A DNA stretch of 64,000 nucleotides from Metridium senile. Lineage: Eukaryota > Cnidaria > Anthozoa > Actiniaria > Metridiidae. A program made the translations under genes and the position numbers. The stretch is from contig OX459096.1 in assembly GCA_949775045.1 (NCBI GenBank), positions 41,022,959 through 41,086,958 of the forward strand, written 5' to 3'. Under the pieces are notes generated by a model that was not told the origin of the DNA, ran no database searches, and worked only from the letters and a program-made list of their open reading frames with translations. Of this stretch, positions 1 to 10,543 are shown one piece after another. The first letter of the stretch is position 1. Every line of letters starts with the position of its first letter.

Positions 1-34
1 AGAAGTAATTATAATTTTACGCTTTTTGTTCCAG

Positions 35-3000
35 ATGTGTCAAATTGACATCACATCCCACCACCCAGAGTACGAATCTATTTGTTCCAAAGGTCGCCAG
101 ATCGCTGATCAGTGTAAAGGAGAAGTTTCTCTAAACTGTAACAAAGAAGTTGAAACCATCACCAAACGTTGGGTTCTATTGACTAGTAAAATAACACGTA
201 ACCAACAACAGCTTGAAGACTCGCTCAAAGAATGGCAGCAGTATTCCATACAGATGGAGAACATTATGGTTTGGTTGAAAGAAAAAGAAAAGATGTTGAA
301 AAAGCCGACAGCTGCAACGTGTCTAGAAGAGTTGCGTCGAGAAATCGAAGCATTGAAGGTAAGGGCTATTTTCTATGAAAGGACACGGTTTTTCAAGTGG
401 TCTTTCTTTTTGCACCAGACTGTAACAACCTTTGTCATCAGTATATGAGGTGTTTAGTTTAATGTTTGGTTTGCTTCTTTGGAGTTGTCACAAGGTTTCA
501 CAATGTGCGTTTGCATATTTAATTTATCAATTTGTAGGTTTCGTATTACACAGAAGACCATTACTCTACATTGACATAGTTCTAAAGAACCATTGGTTTT
601 ATATTTTCCATTTGTTAAAACTATTCCGTGATTTGCAGGCTATTGGACGGGAGTTTGACGAAAGACGACCTCAGCTTGAAAACATCAGCGAACGTGGTGA
701 AGCTCTGCGGAGATCCGCTGATCAACATGAATCCGATCGCTTACATAATCAAATATCTTCCCTGTGTTCCTTGTGGCAAAATGTCTGTCGAAGTCTCTCT
801 ACTATCATGCAGTCAATACTCGGTGTCATAAAACAAGCTGAATCTTTTGATACTCTTTACAAGCAGCTTACTGATTGGCTAGGAAATGTTGAGTCGTCGG
901 TATCACGTGATCTGGAAGACTCGTTTCTTAGTGGTCCAGACGATCAAGCAGATACAGTATTCCAGGTTAGTTATTAAACCGCAACGTGATGACTTTAACC
1001 ATGACTCATAGTGTGACATTTTGTCTACTCCACGCTATTTTCCCAACCGATTTTCAACTGTCAATACTTTTCTTGTAAAGGTACCATAGTTACACTTCAA
1101 CATTCACCTTACTCAAATATTTAGAAAAGTTTCTTTCGTGGATTCTCCCTAGGTTTCCCAGAAGCATGTAACCTATAATCCCTCAGTTTAAAAATGTTAT
1201 ATACTTACTACTAAATGTAAGATCCCATGCTTGCAAATGCATCGTGCGTCATGGAAATCCTTTGTCCTCTTCTTACATTCATGGTATTTTAACAGGTCTA
1301 CGTGGCTGATATTGAACGGCATGAGGCAGTTCGATCAAGAATGAATGAAGCAGCGTTCCATCTTATAAGTCACTGGAGTGGCACAACATTCACTGATCAC
1401 ATGACCACTAAGCAGCAGGAGGTAAATAATCGCTGGCGCACTTTGTGTCAGCAGTTGGGAGTCACCTACAAGAAAGCAGAAGAAACTAAATATGGGCTGA
1501 AACTGCTTGAGTTACAGTTAAAGCAACTGAATGCATGGATGGCACAGGTTGAAAATAAGCTTATGGATTACTCTATTGCTGATACTTGTGAGGTTGCAGA
1601 AGTACAACAAAAATGCAAAGATATCAAGGTAATAACATTTATCTGTTACACAAATAGCAAATAGTATCTCAGGACATCATTTGAATTATCATTCACATAC
1701 TTGAAGCTACACGAAAGAAAATATACACAACCACTAGAGCTAATAATCAATCTTTTCCACTCTTCTGATGATGTCGACGAAACCTAAAGATTTAAATAAA
1801 AAACAGTAGAAGATGGCCTTAAATCTACTCTTATAATTACACTAGATTATAATATATACATAATTTTAAAATATATTCCACTAAACAACACGAATCCAAA
1901 CAATATGCTTAAATTGTCTTGATTGTAACGTGTTCTTCACAGGAAATGCAGGAGGACGTCGAACGACATTCCGTTGATGTTCGCACTGTTTTGCGTTTAT
2001 GTGAGGTACGTAAGTTTAAATATTTGTACTGTACCTTTTTCTCAAATTATAACTATATAACATAATCCGTCATTTTGATCTAATTTCACACTCGAATTAA
2101 TTAAAATTACTTAATACAGTGGCTGTCGACTCGAAAGTTTACACACTGCAAAAACGGCCGAGTAGATACACCTCACTATATTGAGTTAATCATGCATTCA
2201 GGATGACGCTTTATAGTGAGTTAACCCAACTCATTATTAAGAGTAAACATAAATGTAGACGGCCATTGATTACAATGTACTCAATATATTGAGTTTAACT
2301 TCACTTTTACTCACTATAGAGTCACACACACTTCACCATAAATTGAATACATAATTTTTCAGTCACTAATCCTGCTTTCATATTTGTAATGTTATGTATA
2401 CATAATCATATTGTAAAAATATGTGTGAGAATAAAACAAAAGCTCAAAAGTTTACATTTAACTGGATCACTTGTATCTATTATAGAGACTAGATAAAGAT
2501 CGTACAGCCTGCTCAACGGAGGAAGACCGACGAATCCTTCGATACACCAGAGAAAGTTTTGAATCTCGTTGGGATAATGTAAGCAAGACGACACAAACTA
2601 GACGTCGTCAGGCTGAGGAGAGATTTGCGTTATGCAGAGAGTTTTGGAACGAGTATCGTAAGTTTGTGGAATGGCTAGACGAGACTGAGAAAGCTCTGAG
2701 TGCTGCTATTTCTCGGAAAGGCGGGCTTGGTAGTCCAAGATCTAAACTGAATGTTTACGAGGTAAGACTCTTTTTTAAAATAACGATACAACAGAAAACG
2801 TACAGAATATATCTCATTGTAGAGGCTGTTTATCAACACTGAAACATCAATTTGCTGTTAAAGTTTTGATTAAAAAGTACTGAATAGGGAAATTAAAAGT
2901 AACAAGGTGGCAAAGAAATGTATAATAAATCCCGCAAACCTTTGTCAGAAGATTATTTTTTGACATTTTGTCTTCGTCGTAAACGCCGACACTATTTTCT

Positions 3001-4781
3001 CATTGCAAATCATCTATTTAATGATCCAAACTTCAGAATATGTATAGGCATTAAGTTAACGAATAAAACCGCTCTTTTTTCTACAGTCTTTCCGTAAAGA
3101 CGTCACACAACACCACGCGCAGATTCAAAGAATTGTCTCAAGAAGCAAATACTTCGTCCCTGACTCCAAGACACAGACTGTTAAGAAGCTTCAAGCTGGA
3201 GTTAGCTCTGCTAAGCAAAGGTGGGAAGCATTATCAACCAACGTACTAGAACTGGTAACGAAACAGACAACAGTTACCACCAAAACAGAGAAATTCGAAA
3301 CCCTTAAAGACGCAGTTACAGCGTTTGTGACTGAGACGGAACTTGCTTTAATTGGACTGGATCCATCGACATCAGAAGAAGATAATAAAGTACAATTAGA
3401 GAAATTAAAGGTACTTTTCAACTAACTTTAACGTTAAACGTAGTCTTTACCAAATGATATTACCTAGAAGACTAGTGCGACAATGATTACTCGGGTCCTG
3501 AGACTCGTTCCTCCTTTTTGGAGGGAGGTTGGAATGGAGGGACAAGAAAGAACAGAAAGATAAGAATAACTACAGATAGGTTCAATATGTGTAATGCTTC
3601 CAATGGTTTTTTTATATTTTTTGTAAATTAATATTTAATCAATGATGATGTTTACGAATATAAGACAAAGAAAACCAACTCTTAATGTTCAATCGGACTC
3701 CCTTAGGGCAAAAGTGTTCTTGTAAATTATTCATAGGTCTATCATTGATATTATTCTAATACTGTCATGGTTTTTTCCTTTTACCTGATGATGGCGTCAG
3801 TATGACTCCGAAACGTCGTAAAATAAACGTTTTTGTATTAGTTTCACTATATTTTGCTTTACTAAATCATAATTAATATTTATAATTAATATTTCTTTCA
3901 GACTCTTCAAAGAGAGGTCAACAAGAACTATCCGAAACTTAGAGCGTTCCTTCACCAAGGGAAAAACCTTCGCGACTGCTGTACATCATCGCATTACCAA
4001 ACTATTCAAAATACTTTAGATGATATGAATTCACGATGGCAAAAGGTTGGTTAAGCTTGTTGTAGACATTTGATATCAGTTTGAGCTAAACAATACCTTT
4101 TTACGGAGTAAAGAAAATCCTGCATTTACTCCATATATTCATTTTATCAAAAACTACATTAATTAATTGCAATTTAGTAAATATAATTGTTTTAAGTTTT
4201 GTTGCTTTCTTTGTTTGTTTTTTATCTCGGGCTTGGTAAAAATCCTTAGCTGCCTTTATGGCTGCTGGTTTACTGTTTTTCTCCATGCCTTCCTTCCTCT
4301 CCCTTTTCTCACCCTCCCTTACTTTCTTCCTCACTAGCTTCCTCCAATCCTTTCTCCATTCCTTTCTCCATTCCTTTCTTCCATCCTTACTTCTTCCCTC
4401 CCTTCTTCCCTTCCTCCCTTCCTCCCTTCCTCCCTTCCTCCCTTCCTCCATCTTTTCCTGCCTCTTTCCTTGCCTTCCTTCCTTTCAGCCTCCCTCCCTC
4501 CCTGCCTCCCTTTCTGCCTCCTTTCCTCCCTTTCTGCCTCCCTTCTCTCCTCTATTCCCTCGTCCCGCCTTCTTTCCTTTCTTTATTGTTTTTATTTCTT
4601 CATGTATCCCTTCTTTCATTTATTCATTCATCCATTGATATTAAGTAACTTGACTGTAGTTTTCTTGATTTATTTCCAGGCATTACATTGTTGTATGACA
4701 TGGATATTAGATATTGCCATTCCTAGATGTAGTCCATCTTCGTCGCCTGGTTCACCAAGCAAATCATCATCGTATTTGTAA
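35..4781 (+). CDS. 3' end of a large spectrin-repeat cytoskeletal protein
   Basis: Eight exons join in one frame: 35-358, 639-965, 1296-1628, 1943-2005, 2486-2761, 3087-3410, 3902-4045 and 4680-4781 (630 codons plus stop). Each has an AG before it and GT after it, and all junctions are phase 0. Several exons are 324-333 bp, about one spectrin repeat (106-111 residues). The three-helix pattern shows in repeated R-W and W-L motifs such as RWVLL, WLKEKE, RWRTLC, RWDNV, WLDETE and RWEAL. Spectrin repeats form long rod spacers in actin- or nuclear-envelope-linked proteins (spectrin, dystrophin, spectraplakin and nesprin classes). The last exon gives a short Ser/Pro-rich tail ending SSSYL; I see no KASH-like membrane segment, EF hand or GAS2 domain, so the subfamily is undecided. 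The first exon begins at a splice acceptor; its ATG is internal and the 5' part of the gene lies outside the window. Confidence 0.88.
966..1295 (+). other. Intron of the spectrin-repeat gene
   Basis: AT-rich intron between the second and third visible exons. I see no gene or repeat in it. Confidence 0.75.
1629..1942 (+). other. Intron with a hammerhead-like core
   Basis: Intron before the short 63-bp exon. At 1765-1783 it has CTGATGA, a six-base self-complementary stretch (GTCGAC) and GAAAC, followed by an A/T-rich tail containing AATAAA. This order resembles the conserved core of hammerhead ribozymes, with one extra T after CTGATGA. No cleavage triplet or stem I is evident. It may be the 3' end of a small retroelement. 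Confidence 0.4.
2006..2485 (+). other. Intron with short inverted TCACTATA-type repeats
   Basis: AT-rich intron. Between about 2170 and 2330 related words (CTCACTATA, TATAGTGAG, TACTCAATATATTGAG) recur in both orientations, as in a decayed palindromic mobile element. No coding sequence is seen. Confidence 0.4.
2762..3086 (+). other. Intron of the spectrin-repeat gene
   Basis: Intron with normal GT and AG borders. I see no gene or repeat in it. Confidence 0.75.
3411..3901 (+). other. Intron with a second hammerhead-like core
   Basis: At 3785-3817 the sequence runs CTGATGA, an imperfect hairpin (GGCGTCA, loop GTA, TGACTCC, one mismatch), then GAAACGTC, again with one T after CTGATGA and an AATAAA close downstream. 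Similar CTGATGA..GAAACGTC words occur near the ends of some retroelements. The rest of the intron is unremarkable AT-rich sequence. Confidence 0.4.
4280..4600. repeat. CCTT/CCTCC pyrimidine-rich microsatellite tract
   Basis: About 300 bp of almost pure C/T on the plus strand (variants of CTTC, CCTT and CCTCC) in the last intron (4046-4679) of the spectrin-repeat gene. Open frames through it on either strand are low-complexity translations of the repeat, not genes. Confidence 0.85.
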
Positions 4782-4782
4782 T

Positions 4783-4788
4783 AATAAA
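4783..4788 (+). promoter_or_regulatory. Poly(A) signal of the spectrin-repeat gene
   Basis: AATAAA lies directly after the TAA stop at 4779-4781. Another AATAAA near 5686 would give a 3' untranslated region of about 900 bases; the sequence alone does not show which is used. Confidence 0.45.
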
Positions 4789-6276
4789 ATAACAAATAAT
4801 ATCTATTTATGTAATATATAATATATAACTTATTTGGAAGAAGTAGCATGTTTACACGTACGTGAGAATTTTTCAAAATTCATTAACCACATCCACAAAA
4901 GATAGATAGCGGAATGCTCTTTTGATATCAGTACAATGAATCGAAATATCTATATATGAAGAAGTGTATAATAATGCGTGATGCTAGTCCACTATCATAA
5001 TCATAAAAGGAAAGTGCCCTTTTCTTTAATATTCATAGTCTTTGTATTGATTAACCAAATCTTTCGTAAAGCGTGTTGTTCATTTATCCTCAGTGTGTTG
5101 CATTTTAAAAGTTTCCTTTAGAATGTGAGTATAAAACGATAGTTTTCAATGTTACTACTAAAATTGACTACCCAACGACGTTCATTTAAGCAGCATTAAA
5201 TCTAATTTATGTACATGGAGGTATTGATTTAAACTATCAGGAGAGTTAAACTATACGTCACTTTACACTTTCCTGTTCAATGTCGGAGTGACTGACGAAA
5301 GGCCCAAATGAATTGTGTTTTTTTACTTCTAGGCTTTTAAGCACATCTTCACTAAATGGGTCAGACGCCATTGTGCATGGAATTCGTTTTCTGCCACCTT
5401 AAATGTATCTTAAGAAATATTAAAAATTTACAATTTATTTCGGCTTTGATGACTCTCAGTTCGCTTATCGTCGTTCACTCATTTCGAAAGTATATATATC
5501 GACTTAGATTATTCATATTATTATTACTATCTTTTTCAAGAAAACGTTAATATATTATTCGTTGATTAGCATGTATTAATTAAGACATTCAAATGTATAA
5601 TACAAAATCTGTAAGTAGAAATATATTTTTATAACGTTTTATATAAAACATTTGTAAATTTATTCAAAGTTTAGGTGATATTTATTAAATAAAAATGTGT
5701 TTGGTTCTAATAATTCATGTTTTTTTTTATCTCTATATTGTTTATTAGAAAAGTGATGGGGGGGGGAGTTTCAGATGGAATATATATATATATATATATT
5801 TTAAAGTAATATATTTTGTGTGTGGATGTTTTGCTTTGTAGTAGAGCTGTAATAGCGGCTTTTCGACAGTTTGATGAAAGATGCGCGACACATTCGTCAT
5901 GCGGCATTCAATTTTTTGAAAAATAAATTATTTTTGTGTTGTAAAAAACAAATTGCCGATGGCTTTTCGTTAACCCCTACGCTCGTGATTCCACTTGAGT
6001 TTTGAACATTTTCTGGCGTCAGAGTGCTGCAATAATAGATCATAATAGGCTAGACGAACTCAAAACCATCTGCAATTTGTTAAAGTTATATTTGCTATAA
6101 ATTAAAATGTTCTGTGAATAATACTGTTCTTGTGATAATAATAATCATAATAACTGTTCTTGAAAGAATATGCAGTGAGACATCAAACATCCCTGTGGAG
6201 TGTCGGGTATTTTGGCACAACTCTGTAAACCTTTCCCTTGTGTCTGCCTCTCCCATAAACCATCATATATATATAC
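4789..6276. other. Probable 3' UTR and intergenic spacer
   Basis: AT-rich, with no convincing gene. The first 900 bases may be 3' UTR of the spectrin-repeat gene. A run of G and a short (AT)n tract lie near 5757-5800. Confidence 0.5.
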
Positions 6277-6569
6277 CTAATTCAAGGTTGACGGGGCGAA
6301 CGGCGATTGGTGATTGGCGATTGCACGACTGGGAGGAACTATTGGTAATACGAATTCCTTCTTATTCTTTTCTAAATTTCCCAAACAATGACTCAACCGT
6401 TCAGCGAAACCTTCGAGACAACCATCTAAGGTCACCGCTGAACGGTGGAGGTATTGTTTGGGTAATTTAGAATGGAATAAGAAGAAATTGGTATAACCCA
6501 CAGTCCCTTTCGGTCGTGCAATCGCCAATCACCAATCGCCGTTCTCCACGTCAACCTTTTTTGAATTAG
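6277..6569. mobile_element. Palindromic MITE (fold-back element)
   Basis: The two halves are near reverse complements over the whole ~290 bp: the left arm starts CTAATTCAAGG and the right arm ends in its complement, and both share a distinctive stretch of alternating GATTGG/GATTGC words. No transposase is encoded. It ends 18 bp before the P-like element. The target-site duplication could not be fixed. Confidence 0.75.
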
Positions 6570-6587
6570 TTGTATATACCAACCTCT

Positions 6588-7771
6588 ATTAGCCACTTTC
6601 CTATCGAGTTTGGGGCCTGGGACGAGTGAAGTACGCAAAGGCGTCTGGGATCGTTACTCGGTACGCCTTCGTGTTTGATTACTGTAAACTACCTCACTAA
6701 ACAATCATGCCAAACTATAACTGCTGCGTTCCAAGTTGTTCTAATAGCCATCGAAACAAATCTTTTGGCTTTAAGTTTCACTGCATCCCTAAAGATACAG
6801 AACTGCGAAAAAAATACGATATTTTGTTGAGGAATGATTCCTTAAAGGCTGACTCGCGAATGACTCGTATCTGTTCAGACGCGGTGTCCGGTCGTTTCGA
6901 TACTCCTTTCAAGGTCGATTCGATACATATCTATGTTGAAGTAAGCAACGTAATATACCAAGTTATAAAGACATGTTATGATGATTTACTGGATCCGGAA
7001 AATTACGAAGTTTTGTGATCATATGGTAAAAAACTACGAAGTTTTCATTATAAATTACGGCGGTGATTGTAAGTTGTCATTTGTATCAAAACGCTTCTAC
7101 TCGTAATTATCGTCTTTATTGCTTGATTTTTTTTCTCAATAAGCCTAAAATACACAACTGTATTCTTAGAAGAACTACATTTAAGCGCAAAATGTTTACT
7201 TTTATACTAAAAACTGGTTTATTATGCGTGGTTATTAGACATTTACTCGGTTAATTTGTCACAGATATTAAATTAATCGGTGTATCGAAACGACTGTACT
7301 TGTATTAAATTATCGTTTTTATTGCTTGATTTTTTTCTCAATAAACTTTTAAAACACAACTATAATCTCATTCTTGCATGGAATAACTACATTTAAGACA
7401 TTTATTTATTGGAAAATTACGAAGTTTTGTGATAATGTGCTAAACAACTATGAGGTTTTCATTATAGATTACGGCGGTGTATCGAAACGACATTACTTGA
7501 TCGTCTTTATTGCTTGATTTTTTCTCAATAAACGTAAAATACACAGCTATATATATTCTTAGAATAACCGTCGTAAAACAGAACAAGTACATTGGTCAAT
7601 CGGTTTCATAAGCTTTGCACCTGGAATATCTTCTCAGTCACTTAGCGAAAACATCGTTTGTCAGCCATATTTACTATAATCAACTGACGAAGGCGTACCG
7701 ATTAACGATGCCAGACGCCTTTGCGTACTTCACTCGTCCCAGGCCCCAAACTCGATAGGAAAGTGGCTAAT
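6588..7771 (+). mobile_element. P-like DNA transposon, internally reduced, with THAP gene
   Basis: The ends at 6588-6671 and 7688-7771 are inverted repeats of about 84 bp with few mismatches (outer end ATTAGCCACT). Between them lies a short THAP-domain ORF. P elements are the classic DNA transposons whose transposase begins with a THAP zinc finger. The rest of a transposase is missing, so this is a non-autonomous derivative. The internal part carries a partial duplication (around 6996-7066 and 7411-7486) and three copies of a TTATTGCTTGATTTTT word followed by CAATAAA. A target-site duplication is not evident. Confidence 0.7.
6707..7018 (+). pseudogene. Decayed THAP-domain ORF of the P-like element
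   Basis: A 103-residue ORF begins MPNYNCCVPSCSN, the usual start of a THAP domain, a C2CH zinc-dependent DNA-binding fold that recognises transposon ends. The first cysteine pair (CVPSC) is present. The expected conserved Trp in the RKKW context is Tyr (RKKYD). The last ligand pair, normally C-x2-H in a CSEHF-like motif, reads CSDAV, so the His is replaced by Ala and zinc binding is probably lost. The ORF stops soon after the finger without a catalytic domain. It lies wholly inside the terminal inverted repeats at 6588-7771. Confidence 0.65.
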
Positions 7772-7977
7772 TTCTGGCGGGGGCTCCTCTATAATGGCTA
7801 CTATATTCCAGAATGTTAAACCGAACAGACAGTTGTAATTTTCTTTTTTATATGACAATGTTATTGCAATTAGGTGTATATATATTTATATAATAAAAAG
7901 TTGTTATTTAAATTCAAATAAATATGACAATAGTTGCAATGTATAAATTCTTTGGTGAAGGCATATATCTTATTTAT

Positions 7978-8126
7978 AATAGGGTGAAGTCATTTAACCC
8001 GTGAAATAGATATTTGAGTAATACACCTTAGCAGTCTCTAATTCCATTGTTTTCTTTTGTGTCTATTTGACTATTACACCTTGACTATTTAATTTTGTTT
8101 CACGGGTTAAATGCCTTCACTCTATA
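7978..8126. mobile_element. Short MITE with ~28-bp terminal inverted repeats
   Basis: The left end (7979-8006, ATAGGGTGAAG..TTTAACCCGTG) is the near-perfect reverse complement of the right end (8098-8126). The 90-bp core is non-coding. The family and target duplication are not determined. Confidence 0.65.
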
Positions 8127-8176
8127 CAATCTGAGCAATTTTTTAGAAACGTGTTTTTGTTTCAAACTTTCCATCG

Positions 8177-8240
8177 TATCACTCAGTGGTATTATGGTTT
8201 CAAACGGGGACACAGCAATGCAGAAGCTCTCGGTTCGAAT
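8177..8240 (+). repeat. tRNA-like remnant with A-box and B-box words
   Basis: CACTCAGTGG resembles an internal pol III A box, and GGTTCGAATCC at about 8229-8239 is a perfect B box. The acceptor stem cannot pair and the T stem has a mismatch, so this is not a working tRNA gene. It is more likely the head of a tRNA-derived SINE or a decayed tRNA. Confidence 0.45.
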
Positions 8241-8861
8241 CCTGGCATTATTACTCAAAGACTTTTTTTCGACAAAAATCGCCAAGTAAATTCTTTCTAA
8301 GTCTGATGTTTACTAGTAGAGACGAGGGGAGGGTAATATCTGTGCAAGGAATTATTCGTAGTAACTGGAAATAATTTCCAGTTACTCCAGTAACTGGAAC
8401 AAATTTCCAGTTACTGGAGTACTTCCCCTGGTTTCAAGTATCTGCATGTGACCAAAATCGCGCCATCGGGTTGGCTAATTACCTCATGAATAATTAATGA
8501 GGACTTAAATGTCTGTGCTGTATTTTACTGGAAGTATTTTGAGTCTACTATTATAAATAAAAATACGCAGTCAATGACTGCATGGGGGCTGTAAAGCACA
8601 ATATGTATTATCCAATGCTATGTGGTTTAAATTGAACTTAAAAAGTATGTGATTACAATAAACAAGTCAAAGAATGTATAAATAGTCTTGATGTGAACAT
8701 ATCTTTATTCCGTTCCATTTGTAATTTGTCAATAACTGTTATTTTTTAAGGGAATTTTTGCTCTCCGGGAAGAGATTATTAGCTCCAATAAGGTATTTTA
8801 AAAGAGTTTATAAAATAACTATTTGAAATCACGTATTTTGATTGGTTGAGGCGCGTGCTTT
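8241..8861. other. Intergenic spacer with short palindromes
   Basis: At about 8358-8425 the words TTTCCAGTTACT and CCAGTAACTGGA repeat in alternating orientation. No gene is recognised. Confidence 0.5.
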
Positions 8862-9548
8862 ATGAGAGCACACAGCACGCGCGTTTGCATGTTGATAAGT
8901 TTGCATGTTTATAAATTCAACTCGAGAAGTGTTGAGAAGCACTCCGCTTCGCGTCGTGCTTCTCTTAACACTTCTCTCGTGACTGACAACCCCGCGTGCT
9001 TTATAACTGCACACAGCACGCGCGAGCGTTTTCTATTCCTTCATTTAAACGATCACCAACGTGCTAAGGCATCGACATTGGCCAAACAAACGCTTCGGTT
9101 GAACGGTCGTTTTGACAGCATAAAACCGTCACACAGTATCAGCAAACCTGAAAAACGTTTGATAAAACATGCAATACTTCACAAATTCACAGGAAGCTGT
9201 GCCTGGATAGTGATAAGAAATAGCGAAAATTCAACGTATAAAAAACACAGCTCACCTTCAAATCCGACAAAGAGAGATGAGCGAAGCAAATGTCGACGAA
9301 TCCATAAGAGACCGTCGTCCGTATGCGAGTGTCCGAAGTTATCCGACTCCAGAAAATTTGCTACCGGATCCGTCCGATTTGCATCGGCTAATCGAATCAC
9401 GGCTCGTTCATACTTCGAATGTTACAAAGTTCGATCGAAGTTTGCCGAAGCAGTTCGTAAACAGCTAATATTGTTCTTGGTTTCCTATGTCGGGTTAACA
9501 CTCACATTCGGAAAGTTTACTCAACAACAGCACATGGGCAAAATGTAA
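8862..9548 (+). other. Unrecognised 228-codon ORF in a repeat-rich segment
   Basis: An open frame of 228 codons, rich in Arg, Ser and Lys, that I do not recognise. Its first part contains a GC-rich word repeated directly (about 8850-8884 and 8993-9024, both with GCACACAGCACGCGCG) and an inverted repeat (AGAAGTGTTGAGAAGCA against its complement at about 8957-8980). No domain, signal peptide or splice pattern stands out, and two other frames are also partly open. It may be part of a dispersed repeat rather than a host gene. Confidence 0.25.
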
Positions 9549-10454
9549 TGCGCATGCGTTTGTTTTGATGCTAAAATTCCTTTTCACGTCGAATGAAAGA
9601 ATTTTATGCTGACATGGAACATTTAGATTGCAATCTCATCTTGCACAACTATGTTCAAGAACCGAATTACTGAGATATCAAATGTTGACCGTCTAATAGT
9701 GCGCTGTAGTTAATTATTTCAATCGAACAAACTCCGGATGGAAAAATATCACACGTCAAAGTCTGACAAAAGTGGATAAAAGGACCAGAACTTCAACTTT
9801 CGAATACAAGTTTGGGCGCTAATTTAATCTATTAGGTAAACATAACAGTATAAGTCATTACCAACACGATACTGTTTGTATTTTATCAAATTGGGAGATA
9901 TTAGACGCCCTCGATCGTCAATAAAACCGCCTTGGTTACCTCGAGGCATGCACTTTTGGGTGCGAAATCCTTAGAATTCATCTTAGAATTTTTATATCTT
10001 AAACATCGTGCCCCAGCGAATTTACTTCTGAAATAGCTTTTTACATGTTTATTTTTTGCAAAACTAAGCTTTTTAGGTAGTAACTTTTGGTCCCGCAATG
10101 TGATCCAAAGCGATTTTGTGTACGTGGTTTTATGCATATTTTCGTTCAAAACAACATGCAAATTTTAGCGAACTATTTTTTATTCTTGAATTAAGAATTC
10201 AAGTTGGCTTTATAGGAAAAAACCTTAATGGCTCCCATAAAATCGAAATTATAAAATACAGGTTGTTGAAGTTCGTCAAATTTATCACAGTGTAACAGGG
10301 CATAAACCATGTTGTAAACACTGCTTGAAATCATATCCAGGGACAACGAGTTTCTACCAAAATAGCTCAGTTTTGCGAAAAGTAAACTAGTGCATGAGCC
10401 AGGAGCCGAAAAATGGCCGATTGGGACCACTCGGAGTGACAAAGGCTAACATAC
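9549..10454. other. Intergenic spacer, no gene seen
   Basis: Mixed-composition sequence with only short open frames on both strands and no recognised product. Confidence 0.5.
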
Positions 10455-10543
10455 ATCAAATTAAAGCTGATCATGAGTATATTTCAAAAATGTATGATAG
10501 CAAGGTGGGCGTTGTCGCTAAAGGTTGTCACGTGACCTAGAAG
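10455..10543. repeat. Upstream copy of a direct repeat flanking the LINE
   Basis: It shares CAAATTAAAGCT at its start and GTCACGTGACCTAGA at its end, with similar spacing, with 11484-11572 on the other side of the LINE tail. The middle is diverged, so this is not a simple target-site duplication; it may be an older repeat into which the LINE inserted. Confidence 0.5.

Noticed and set aside
432..977. ORF 432-977 as a separate membrane protein
   Set aside because: Its first part is intron sequence in frame with the spectrin-repeat exon at 639-965, which has a clear acceptor.
4258..4638. ORFs through the C/T-rich tract (SFLPSL repeats and the reverse)
   Set aside because: Low-complexity translation of an intronic microsatellite.
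5707..5907. Small ORF on the minus strand near an (AT)n tract
   Set aside because: Low complexity, no family resemblance, likely 3' UTR or spacer.
8177..8240. Functional tRNA gene
   Set aside because: A and B boxes are present but acceptor and D stems do not fold, and a T-stem pair is mismatched.
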